Positions 27,999 to 35,943 of a DNA stretch of 64,000 nt are shown here, piece by piece. Position 1 is the first letter of the stretch. Each line of letters starts with the position of its first letter. The notes under the pieces were generated by a model. It made no database searches. It was not told the DNA's origin and saw only the letters and a program-made list of their open reading frames with translations. Origin of the DNA: Mesorhizobium sp. 131-2-1 (lineage in GTDB: Bacteria > Pseudomonadota > Alphaproteobacteria > Rhizobiales > Rhizobiaceae); assembly GCF_016756535.1 (NCBI RefSeq), contig NZ_AP023247.1:1054001-1118000 (forward strand). Direction: 5' to 3'. The position numbers and the translations under genes are program-made.

Positions 27999-28880
27999 TC
28001 AATCCCCCAGCGGCAGGCGGGGATCGTCGACCTTCAGCGTGTTCACGCTCTGCTTGATGCGGCGCAGGTTCTCCAGCACCTTCGGGCCACGCGTCTCGGC
28101 GACCGATGTCACGATCATGTCGACGATGGCGAGCAGCGCATAGCGCGACGATGTCGGCTTGTAGATGTTGCCATCCTCGAACGACTGCAGATGGATGACC
28201 GTATCGGCGGCCTTGGCCAGAGCCGAGTCCGGCGCGGTGATGGCGACCGTGGTGGCGCCATATTGCTGGGCGACCTGCACCGCCTCGATGACCGATCGCG
28301 CATAGCCGGAAACCGAAAAGGCGACCAGCGTCGTCTCGGGCGTCGCGACCGCGGCGTACATGCGCTGCAATTGTCCGTCGATCTGCGCCAGAACCGGCAG
28401 GCCCAGCCGGAACAGCCGGTTCTGCATTTCGGTGGCCATCATCGAGGAGATGCCGCCGGAGCCGATGCACAGCACATTGCCCGAGGTTGCAATGCGCGCG
28501 GCGACACCGACCAGCGTCGTCATGTCGAGGTTCTCGCTGGCGCGCTGGATGGCCGATATCGCCGCCTCGGTGATGGCGGATGCGATGCGCTGCTCGCGCG
28601 CGTCGCGGCTCAGCGGCTCCGGCGACAGATACTGGCCGCCGATGGCGATCGCCTGCGCCAGGTAGAATTTGAAATCGCGCAGGCCCTCGCAGCCGAGATT
28701 GCGGCAGAAGCGGGTCACCGTCGGTTCGCTGACGCCGACGCGCGCGGCAATCTCCGAGATCGCCGCCTTGGAGGCGAAATCGAGATCGGTTAGTACGAGG
28801 CCGGCCAGCCGGCGGTCCGACTTGGTGCCGTCCTGCGCCATCAATTGCAGCCGTGTGATGATATCGGCCGGCGTCTTCAT
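27999..28880 (-). CDS. MurR/RpiR family transcriptional regulator
   Basis: The 293-residue regulator has an N-terminal HTH_6 DNA-binding domain (about residues 1-80, with AAISEIAARVGVSEPTVTRF) and a C-terminal SIS domain (about 125-265) that should bind a phosphosugar (IGSGGISSMMATEMQNRL and AFSVSGYARSVIEAV). It lies 30 bases downstream of the ATPase of a carbohydrate ABC system on the same strand. It probably controls that system in response to a sugar phosphate. Confidence 0.9.
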   Translation of the reverse strand: MKTPADIITRLQLMAQDGTKSDRRLAGLVLTDLDFASKAAISEIAARVGVSEPTVTRFCRNLGCEGLRDFKFYLAQAIAIGGQYLSPEPLSRDAREQRIASAITEAAISAIQRASENLDMTTLVGVAARIATSGNVLCIGSGGISSMMATEMQNRLFRLGLPVLAQIDGQLQRMYAAVATPETTLVAFSVSGYARSVIEAVQVAQQYGATTVAITAPDSALAKAADTVIHLQSFEDGNIYKPTSSRYALLAIVDMIVTSVAETRGPKVLENLRRIKQSVNTLKVDDPRLPLGD

Positions 28881-28910
28881 ATTTGTGGTTTCGTCTTCAT
28901 GCAGGTGTCG

Positions 28911-29978
28911 TCATAGGGGCAGGCCCGTCGCCTTGTCGAACAGATGGATGTTGCGCGGTTCGACCGTGACCGGCAAGCGGTCGCCCGGCCGCACCTGCAC
29001 GCGGTCGCGGAACACGGCGCGCACCGTGTCGCCGCCTATCGCGCCGTAGACATGCGTCTCCGAGCCGGTCGGCTCGACGACGTCGACATCGATGGCCATC
29101 GCATCACCGGTGCCGCCGATGACGAAATGCTCTGGGCGGATGCCGGCCTCGACCGTATCGCCTGTGGGCTCGGCCTTGCCTGCCAGCGCCAGCCGTCCGC
29201 CACTGCTGGTCTCGAACCAGGAATTGCCGGCGGCTGCCTTGAGCGCTCCGGAGACGAAGCTCATCGAGGGCGAACCGATGAAGCTGGCGACGAACTTGTT
29301 GGCCGGCCGGTCGTAGAGTTCCAGCGGTGGTCCGACCTGCTGGATGCGGCCGCGGTCCATCACCACGATGCGGTCGGCCATGGTCATGGCCTCGATCTGG
29401 TCGTGGGTGACATAGACAATCGTCGATTTCAGCCGCTGGTGCAGCGCCTTGATCTCGGTGCGCATCTGCACGCGCAGTTGCGCGTCGAGGTTGGACAGCG
29501 GCTCATCGAACAGGAATACCGACGGCTCGCGCACGATGGCGCGGCCCATGGCGACGCGCTGGCGTTGACCGCCCGACAATTGCCTCGGATAGCGGTCGAG
29601 ATAGGAGAAGAGGCTGAGCACGCCCGACGCCTTCTTGACCTTGTCCTCGACGGCGGCGCGCGTCTCGCCGCGGATCTTCGGGCCGAAGCCGATATTGTCG
29701 GCGGCCTTCAGGTGCGGGAACAATGCATAGGACTGGAAGACCATGGCGATGTTGCGCTGCTGCGGCGGCAGGTCGTTGGCGCGCATGCCGCCAATCAGGA
29801 GATCGCCGGAGCTGATCGTCTCCAGCCCGGCCAGCATGCGCAGCAGGGTCGACTTGCCGCAGCCCGAAGGGCCGACCAGAACGACGAACTCGCCGCTTTT
29901 GATCTCGAGGTCGATGTCCTCGAGGATGCTGTGGTGGCCGAACGATTTCGACAGGTTGCGGAACTGGACATCGGTCAT
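28911..29978 (-). CDS. Carbohydrate ABC transporter ATP-binding protein (UgpC/MalK-like)
   Basis: The 355-residue CUT1-type ATPase has Walker A GPSGCGKST, Q-loop FQSYALFPH, signature LSGGQRQR, Walker B VFLFDEPLSNLD and the H-loop VYVTHDQ. The C-terminal TOBE regulatory region (about 235-355) includes GIRPEHF. ATG 29978 follows GGGAG and lies two bases after the SDR stop. It should serve the divergently encoded permeases at 32.6-34.3 kb, since that cluster has no other ATPase. Confidence 0.92.
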   Translation of the reverse strand: MTDVQFRNLSKSFGHHSILEDIDLEIKSGEFVVLVGPSGCGKSTLLRMLAGLETISSGDLLIGGMRANDLPPQQRNIAMVFQSYALFPHLKAADNIGFGPKIRGETRAAVEDKVKKASGVLSLFSYLDRYPRQLSGGQRQRVAMGRAIVREPSVFLFDEPLSNLDAQLRVQMRTEIKALHQRLKSTIVYVTHDQIEAMTMADRIVVMDRGRIQQVGPPLELYDRPANKFVASFIGSPSMSFVSGALKAAAGNSWFETSSGGRLALAGKAEPTGDTVEAGIRPEHFVIGGTGDAMAIDVDVVEPTGSETHVYGAIGGDTVRAVFRDRVQVRPGDRLPVTVEPRNIHLFDKATGLPL

Positions 29979-29980
29979 GG

Positions 29981-30751
29981 TCACGCTCCCAATATGTCGT
30001 CGATGAAGGGCAGGCAGCCGGCGGTGAGCCCCGCATCCACCGGCATCACCACGCCTGTTACGCCCGATGCCCGGTCGGAAGCAAGGAAGGCCACCGCTTC
30101 CGCCACTTCCGGTGCGTTGACGATGCGACCGAGCGGATAGAGCCGCTTGAGCTTGCCGAGGATTTCGGGGTCCTTGGCCAGGCGATGATCCCACGCGGCG
30201 GTGCGGATCGATCCCGGGCAGACGACATTGGCGCGCACGCCGCTGCGGCCGAGCTCGACGGCGATCGACTTGGCATAGGCATTGATGCCGGCCTTGGCGG
30301 CGGCATAGGCCGGATTGCCGAAATGGGAAATGGCGTTGACCGATGAGATGAAGACGACGCTGCCGGAGCCGCGTTTGGCCATCGCCTTGATGAGCGGGTC
30401 GGCGAAAGTCATGACGCCGGTCAGGTTGAGGTCGAGCTCGTGCTCGATCTTGTCCGCCGTCAGCGCGCCAATCGTCTCCGCGCGCGTCCAGCCGGCATTG
30501 TTGATCAGGATGTCCGGGATGCCGTCCCGGTCGAGGATCGCGGCGACCGCCGTCTCCATCGAGGCGCGGTCGAGCAGGTTGAAGACATGGCGGGAGGCGA
30601 AATGCGGGCCGGCCAGGGACTCGTTCGACTGATCGCAGCCGACCACGCGCGCGCCGCGCTCCGCCAGCAGCGCCACGATCGCCGACCCCAAGCCGCCGCC
30701 GGCGCCCGTGACCACGGCCGTCTTGCCCTCGAATTCGGCTCTCGAAACCAC
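29981..30751 (-). CDS. SDR-family oxidoreductase
   Basis: This 256-residue short-chain dehydrogenase has the cofactor motif TGAGGGLG (15-22), NNAG (84-87), Ser136-Ser137 and the catalytic Tyr149-x3-Lys153. The start is taken as GTG 30751 because GGAGGA lies about eight bases upstream; no ATG gives a sensible N-terminus. It is the first gene of the leftward SDR-ATPase-RpiR operon and is divergent from the binding protein, so it probably oxidises or reduces the imported sugar or a derivative. Confidence 0.87.
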   Translation of the reverse strand: MVSRAEFEGKTAVVTGAGGGLGSAIVALLAERGARVVGCDQSNESLAGPHFASRHVFNLLDRASMETAVAAILDRDGIPDILINNAGWTRAETIGALTADKIEHELDLNLTGVMTFADPLIKAMAKRGSGSVVFISSVNAISHFGNPAYAAAKAGINAYAKSIAVELGRSGVRANVVCPGSIRTAAWDHRLAKDPEILGKLKRLYPLGRIVNAPEVAEAVAFLASDRASGVTGVVMPVDAGLTAGCLPFIDDILGA

Positions 30752-30931
30752 CGCGCGCGCTCCTCCATGATGCAGACGTTCGGCTGCGAGGCTAGGCAAT
30801 CAAATGTAATTTAGCAACAGAATAATTTGCTTGCGAAGCGCCTAATGATCGATAATGTAGGAAAGTCACATCAATTCTGTTCCGCCCGTCGGAGCGGAAG
30901 CGCATCAGCGCAGATCAATGGGAGAGATCAG

Positions 30932-32167
30932 ATGAGCCTTGCGAAATGGACTGTCGGCCTGACGGCCGGAATGAGCATGCTGGCGTTTGCGGCGCCGGCC
31001 GATGCGGGAGAGGTGCGCGTCACCGTCGCCGAATACAGCGCCAAGACAGGCCCCTATTTCCAGGACGTCAAAAAGGAATTCGAAGCGGCCAACCCGGGTA
31101 TCACCGTCAAGTTCGAAGTGGTGCCGTGGGAGGTGTTGCTGCAGAAGCTGACCACCGACATCACCGCCGGCACCAATGCCGACCTGTCGATCATCGGCAC
31201 GCGCTGGCTGATCGACTTCGTGCAGCAGGATGTCGCCGAGCCGCTCGACGGCTACATCACGCCCGAGTTCAAGGACCGCTTCATCGACACCTTCCTGTCG
31301 CCCTCGATCATGGAGGGCAAGACCTACGGCCTGCCGATCGCCGCCTCGGCGCGCGCCATGTATTACAACAAGGAGCTGTTCGAGAAGGCCGGCATCGCCA
31401 AGCCACCGGCCACCTGGACCGAGCTGCAGGAGGATGCCCGCAAGATCAAGGCGCTCGGCTCCGGCACGTTCGGCTTCGGCCTGCAGGGCAAGGAGATCGA
31501 GACCGACGTCTACTACTACTATGCGATGTGGTCGCAGGGCACCGAGATCCTCAACAAGGACGGCACCTCGGGCCTTGGCACGCCGGGCGCGCTCGACGCC
31601 GCCAAACTCTACAAGTCGATGATCGACGAGGGCCTGACCGAGCCGGGCGTCACCTCCAACAACCGCGAGGACGTGCAGAACCTGTTCAAGCAGGGCAAGG
31701 TCGGCATGATGATCACCGCGCCCTTCCTGTCCAACCAGATCAAGGACGAGGCACCGAACCTGAAATACGGCGTCGCCGCCATTCCCGCCGGGCCGACCGG
31801 GGCGCGCGGCACCTATGGCGTCACCGACTCCATCATCATGTTCAAGAATTCCAAGAACAAGGACGAGGCCTGGAAGCTGCTCGACTTCCTGTTCACCAAG
31901 GAGCAGCGCGCCAAGTTCACGCAAGGCGAAGGCTTCCTGCCGGTGAACAAGGAAGAGGCGAAGATGGACTACTACGTCAACAACGCCGACCTCGCCGCCT
32001 TCACCGCGCTGTTGCCCGACGCCCGCTTCGCACCGGTCATCCCGGGCTGGGAAGAGATCGCCCAGATCACGTCCGATGCGATGCAGAAGATCTATCTCGG
32101 CAGCGCCGAGCCGGAGGCTGCGCTGAAGGACGCGGCGGCCAAGGCCAACGCGGTGCTGAAGAAATAG
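30932..32167 (+). CDS. Carbohydrate ABC transporter substrate-binding protein (CUT1)
   Basis: The 411-residue extracellular solute-binding protein of family 1 has a Sec signal peptide (residues 1-25, ending PADA) and a mature domain beginning GEVRVTVAEYSAKTGPYFQD. Family landmarks are ALYKNKELF-like MYYNKELFEKAGI and GKVGMMITAPF. ATG 30932 is preceded by GGGAGAG. The 180-base gap to the divergent SDR is AT-rich around 30800-30870 and should hold both promoters and the RpiR operator, which was not pinned down. A strong hairpin and then a palindromic element follow the stop. Confidence 0.9.
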   Translation: MSLAKWTVGLTAGMSMLAFAAPADAGEVRVTVAEYSAKTGPYFQDVKKEFEAANPGITVKFEVVPWEVLLQKLTTDITAGTNADLSIIGTRWLIDFVQQDVAEPLDGYITPEFKDRFIDTFLSPSIMEGKTYGLPIAASARAMYYNKELFEKAGIAKPPATWTELQEDARKIKALGSGTFGFGLQGKEIETDVYYYYAMWSQGTEILNKDGTSGLGTPGALDAAKLYKSMIDEGLTEPGVTSNNREDVQNLFKQGKVGMMITAPFLSNQIKDEAPNLKYGVAAIPAGPTGARGTYGVTDSIIMFKNSKNKDEAWKLLDFLFTKEQRAKFTQGEGFLPVNKEEAKMDYYVNNADLAAFTALLPDARFAPVIPGWEEIAQITSDAMQKIYLGSAEPEAALKDAAAKANAVLKK

Positions 32168-32187
32168 GGCGTTCACTCCCGACGCCC

Positions 32188-32226
32188 GTGGCGCGCCCCA
32201 CCCCGTCGGGGCGCGCCACACCTTTT
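32188..32226 (+). terminator. Strong hairpin with T run after the binding-protein gene
   Basis: GTGGCGCGCCCC (32188-32199) and GGGGCGCGCCAC (32208-32219) form a perfect 12-bp stem with an 8-base loop, followed by ACCTTTT. It has the form of a Rho-independent terminator placed between the binding protein and the permeases of the same system. Partial readthrough would give more binding protein than permease. It may also protect the upstream message. Confidence 0.75.
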
Positions 32227-32278
32227 AGAATTGAGCAGAAAGATAGTTCGTCAATATCAGCGCCGCCCCAGCCAGGTT

Positions 32279-32479
32279 CCTTTCCTCTCCCTCCGGAGGG
32301 GGGAGAGGTGGCTCGGCGAAGCCGAGACGGAGTGGGGGAACCACCTGGCAACCACCGCGAACGGACATAGGAAGGGCACTAGGCGCAAGCATCGCCTCGC
32401 CTTGCGCCCAGCCGTCGACCCCCACTCCGTCGAGCTTCGCTCGACACCTCTCCCCCGATCGACGGGGGAGAGGAAGGGC
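32279..32479. repeat. Large palindromic intergenic element, family B, copy 2
   Basis: The outer arms match copy 1 at 18676-18860 almost exactly (CCTTTCCTCTCCCTCCGGAG; GAGTGGGGGAACCACC; CTCTCCCCCGATCGACGGG). The central 60 bases differ. It occupies the gap between the binding-protein terminator and the first permease of the CUT1 operon. The remaining bases to 32591 hold nothing else recognisable. Confidence 0.85.
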
Positions 32480-32591
32480 CCTCTTCCGCAACTGCCGCGG
32501 GGGACGGGCAGGCAGGTGAGTGGTAGCACAGGCGCCTGGAAAGAGTTCGACTGAGCGGTTGAAAAGAACAGATCAGAGCTGAAAACAGCCG

Positions 32592-33461
32592 ATGCAAAAT
32601 CGTTTCTTGCCCTATCTCCTGACCTTGCCCAGCCTGTTCCTGGCGGCTGTGGTCATCTTCTGGCCGGTCTGGGACCTGCTGCAGATCTCGACGCATGACG
32701 TCAGCCGCTTCGGCCAGTTGCGCGACTTCAGTGGTCTCACCAATTTCTCGGCATTGTTCGCCGATCCCGATTTCATAGCAGCCCTCTGGCGAACCGGCCT
32801 GTGGACGGTGCTGGTGGTCGGCGGCGCACTCTTGCTGTCGATCCCGGTGGCGATGATCCTCAACACCGATTTCTACGGTCGCGGCCTCGCCCGCGTCATC
32901 ATCATGCTGCCTTGGGCGGTGTCGCTGACCATGACGGCGGTGGTTTGGCGCTGGGCGCTCAACGGCGAAAGCGGCATGCTGAATTCGGCGCTGATGGGGC
33001 TCGGCCTGATCAGCCAGAACATCCAGTGGCTGGCCAGCGCCGAGACGGCGTTCCCGATGCAGGTGCTGATCGGCATACTGGTGACGGTGCCGTTCACCAC
33101 GACCATCTTCCTCGGCGGGCTGTCGTCGATCCCCGACGACCTCTACGAGGCGGCCGCACTGGAGGGCGCCACGCCGTATCAGCAGTTCCGTGAGGTCACC
33201 TTTCCGCTCTTAAAACCGTTCATCAACATCGCGATCGTGCTCAACACGATCTACGTCTTCAACTCCTTCCCGATCATCTGGGTGATGACGCAGGGCGGAC
33301 CGGCGAACTCGACCGACATTCTGGTCACCCATCTCTACAAGCTCGCCTTCCGCATCGGCAAACTGGGCGAGGCGTCGGCGGTGTCGCTGGTGATGTTCGC
33401 CATCCTGCTCGTCTTCACCATGATCTATGTGCGCCTCGCCATGCGGGAGCAGCGGGCATGA
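32592..33461 (+). CDS. Carbohydrate ABC transporter permease (CUT1, MalF-like)
   Basis: This 289-residue inner-membrane protein has six hydrophobic segments. The BPD_transp_1 coupling loop is visible as [28 protein letters not shown], read as the EAA motif near residues 189-216. It pairs with the next gene and the leftward ATPase. Its stop overlaps the next ATG by four bases. No clear Shine-Dalgarno precedes ATG 32592. Confidence 0.92.
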   Translation: MQNRFLPYLLTLPSLFLAAVVIFWPVWDLLQISTHDVSRFGQLRDFSGLTNFSALFADPDFIAALWRTGLWTVLVVGGALLLSIPVAMILNTDFYGRGLARVIIMLPWAVSLTMTAVVWRWALNGESGMLNSALMGLGLISQNIQWLASAETAFPMQVLIGILVTVPFTTTIFLGGLSSIPDDLYEAAALEGATPYQQFREVTFPLLKPFINIAIVLNTIYVFNSFPIIWVMTQGGPANSTDILVTHLYKLAFRIGKLGEASAVSLVMFAILLVFTMIYVRLAMREQRA

Positions 33462-34285
33462 GCAACGGCAAGCTGAAGCGCTCGATCGTCGCCTGGCTGC
33501 TGCTGTCGCCGCTTATCGTGGTGACGATCTTCCCCTTCGCGGTGATGTTGCTCACCGCGGTCAAGCCGCGGGCCGAAGTGCTGTCGCCAACCTGGTGGCC
33601 AAGCGCGTTCCACTGGTCGAATTTTGTCGACATGTGGGTGGCGACCGGCTTCGGCCAGGCGCTCGTCAACTCGCTCTACGTCTCGGTGATCGCAACGGTC
33701 GGCGCCATCCTGATCTCGGTGCCGGCGGCCTATGCCATGTCGCGCTTCCGCTTTGCCGGTTACGGCGCCTTCCGCCAGTTCCTTTTGATCTCGCAGATGA
33801 TCTCGCCGATCGTGCTGGTGCTCGGCCTGTTCAGATTGATGGCGGCCTGGGGCCTGATCGAATCGACGACGGCGCTTGGCTTCATCTACATGGCCTTCAA
33901 CGTCGCCTTCACGGTGTGGATGCTGCAGAGCTATTTCGACACCATCCCGCGCGACCTCGAGGAAGCCGCCTGGATGGAAGGCGCCGGCCGCTGGCTGACC
34001 TTGCGAAAAGTGTTCCTGCCGCTTTGCCTGCCGGCGATCGCGGTGACGGCGATCTTCACCTTCATCAACGCCTGGAACGAATTCGTCGTGGCGCTCACCA
34101 TGCTGCGCAGCCAGGAAAGCTACACGCTGCCGATCCAGGTCTTCTCGCTGGTCGCAGGCCGTTACACGATCGAATGGCACCATGTCATGGCCGCCACGCT
34201 GCTCGCCACCTTGCCGGTGGCGATCCTGTTCATCTGGCTGCAGCGCTACCTGGTCAGGGGCCTGGCGCTCGGGGCCGTCAAATAG
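33458..34285 (+). CDS. Carbohydrate ABC transporter permease (CUT1, MalG-like)
   Basis: The second permease has 275 residues and six membrane segments. Its EAA coupling loop is [20 protein letters not shown], and family regions [13 protein letters not shown] and [13 protein letters not shown] are present. It overlaps the first permease (ATGA). The pair forms the pore for the sugar bound by the protein encoded at 30932-32167. Confidence 0.92.
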   Translation: MSNGKLKRSIVAWLLLSPLIVVTIFPFAVMLLTAVKPRAEVLSPTWWPSAFHWSNFVDMWVATGFGQALVNSLYVSVIATVGAILISVPAAYAMSRFRFAGYGAFRQFLLISQMISPIVLVLGLFRLMAAWGLIESTTALGFIYMAFNVAFTVWMLQSYFDTIPRDLEEAAWMEGAGRWLTLRKVFLPLCLPAIAVTAIFTFINAWNEFVVALTMLRSQESYTLPIQVFSLVAGRYTIEWHHVMAATLLATLPVAILFIWLQRYLVRGLALGAVK

Positions 34286-34309
34286 CCGATATTCCGCTAC
34301 GGAGCTTTC

Positions 34310-35836
34310 ATGCGCATCTTCACCGCCTCGCTGGCGACGGAAACCAACACCTTCTCGCCGGTGCCGACCGACCGGGCCTCGTTCGAGATGGCCTTCTATG
34401 CCGGGCCGGGCAAGCATCCGGAAACACCGACGCTGTGCTCGTCGCCGATCGTGGCGCTGCGCCGGCGCGCGGCAAAGGAAGGACTGACCGTCATCGAAGG
34501 CACCGCCACCTGGGCCGAGCCTGGCGGCCTTGTGCAGCGGCAGACCTATGAGGCGTTGCGCGACGAGATCCTGGATCAGCTCAAGGCGGCCTTGCCAGTC
34601 GATGCCGTCATCCTCGGTCTGCACGGCGCGATGGTGGCGCAAGGCTATGACGATTGCGAGGGCGACCTGCTTGAACGCGTGCGGGCGATCGTCGGGCCGG
34701 AGGTGGTGATCGCCTCGGAATTCGACCCGCACAGCCATCTGACGCCGAAGCGTGTCGCGGCGTGCGACATCATGGCCTACTTCCTCGAATTCCCGCACAC
34801 CGACTTCTACGAGCGCGGCGACCATGTCGTCGAGCTCGGCCTGGCGGCCGCACGCGGCGAGATCAAGCCGGTGATCTCGACCTTCGACTGCCGCATGATC
34901 CAGGTGCTGCCGACCAGCCGCGAGCCGATGCGCTCCTTCGTCGACCGCATCAAGGCGCTGCATGGCAGGGACGGCGTGCTGTCGGTCTCGGTCGTCCACG
35001 GCTTCATGGCCGCCGACGTGCCGGAAATGGGCACGCGCATCCTGGTCGTCACCGACAACGACAAGGACAAGGGCGATGCGCTGGCGGAAAGGCTGGGGCG
35101 CGAGCTTTACGCCATGCGCGAAAAGACAGCGATGACGATGCTGAGCACGGCCGACGGCATCGAGCGCGCGCTCGCCGTGCGCAAGGAAAACCCGAACAAG
35201 CCGGTGGTCATTGCCGACATCTGGGACAATCCCGGTGGCGGCGTTGCCGGCGACGGCACCGTCGTGCTGCGCGCTATGCTGGAAAGTGGCCTGGGCAATG
35301 TCGGCGTGGCGACGATCTGGGATCCGATCGCGGTGACGTTCTGTCAGGCAGCGGGCGAGGGCGCCGTCATCGATCTGCGCTTCGGCGGCAAGGCCGGGCC
35401 GCTGGCAGGCGAGCCGATCGATGCGCGCGTCAAGGTTCTGAAGACGGTCGGCGAAGGCTGGCAGAGTTTCGGACCGAGCCGGGTGACGTTGGGGTCGGCT
35501 GCGGTGGTGCGTATCGAAGGCACCGAGGTCGATGTCATCCTCAACACCAACCGCACGCAGACCTTCGAGCCGGATATTTTTTCCAACATCGGAATTGATC
35601 CGCTGTCGAAGGACATACTGCTGATCAAGTCGACCAACCATTTCTACGCCGGCTTCGCGCCGATCGCCGCCGAGATCATCTATGTCTCGGCGCCGAGTTC
35701 GTATCCGAGCAACCCGGCCGTGACCAATTATACCAAGCTGACGCGACCGGTGTGGCCGCGAGTAGCGGATCCGTGGGGAGACAAAGCTCCCCCTTCTCCC
35801 CTTGCGGGAGAAGGTGTCGCCGAAGGCGACGGATGA
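34310..35836 (+). CDS. M81 family metallopeptidase (MlrC-like)
   Basis: This 508-residue protein belongs to the family founded by microcystinase C, predicted to hydrolyse amide bonds with a bound metal. Conserved segments are ASLATETNTFSPVPT, GLHGAMVAQGYDDCEGDLL, SEFDPHSHLT and PHTDFYERG, whose Asp, His and Glu residues likely bind metal. MlrC-like genes recur beside ABC importers, so it may process the imported compound. The last 17 or so residues (from about 35786) are encoded by a palindromic repeat element, which also supplies the stop codon. They are probably not part of the ancestral protein. Confidence 0.85.
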   Translation: MRIFTASLATETNTFSPVPTDRASFEMAFYAGPGKHPETPTLCSSPIVALRRRAAKEGLTVIEGTATWAEPGGLVQRQTYEALRDEILDQLKAALPVDAVILGLHGAMVAQGYDDCEGDLLERVRAIVGPEVVIASEFDPHSHLTPKRVAACDIMAYFLEFPHTDFYERGDHVVELGLAAARGEIKPVISTFDCRMIQVLPTSREPMRSFVDRIKALHGRDGVLSVSVVHGFMAADVPEMGTRILVVTDNDKDKGDALAERLGRELYAMREKTAMTMLSTADGIERALAVRKENPNKPVVIADIWDNPGGGVAGDGTVVLRAMLESGLGNVGVATIWDPIAVTFCQAAGEGAVIDLRFGGKAGPLAGEPIDARVKVLKTVGEGWQSFGPSRVTLGSAAVVRIEGTEVDVILNTNRTQTFEPDIFSNIGIDPLSKDILLIKSTNHFYAGFAPIAAEIIYVSAPSSYPSNPAVTNYTKLTRPVWPRVADPWGDKAPPSPLAGEGVAEGDG

Positions 35837-35936
35837 GGGGTGTTCCAGGGAACGCCAACGCCTCACTCCGTCGCGCACCCCTCATCCGGCTCGGCGCTGC
35901 GCGCCGATCCACCTTCTCCCACAGGGGGAGAAGGAA
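35788..35936. repeat. Large palindromic intergenic element, family C
   Basis: The left arm is CCCCCTTCTCCCCTTGCGGG with GAAGGTGTCGCCGAAGGCGA and GGATGAGGGGTG. The right arm is CACCCCTCATCCGG with CACCTTCTCCCACAGGGGGA. It lies between convergent genes and overlaps the 3' end of the MlrC-like gene by about 49 bases. It is the only copy of this family in the window. Confidence 0.85.
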
Positions 35937-35943
35937 GAGGGCG

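Noticed and set aside
33425..35878. 817-codon frame on the - strand
   Set aside because: It is antisense to a permease and the MlrC-like gene, both of which have clear family motifs. Its His/Arg/Asp-rich content is typical of a shadow frame.
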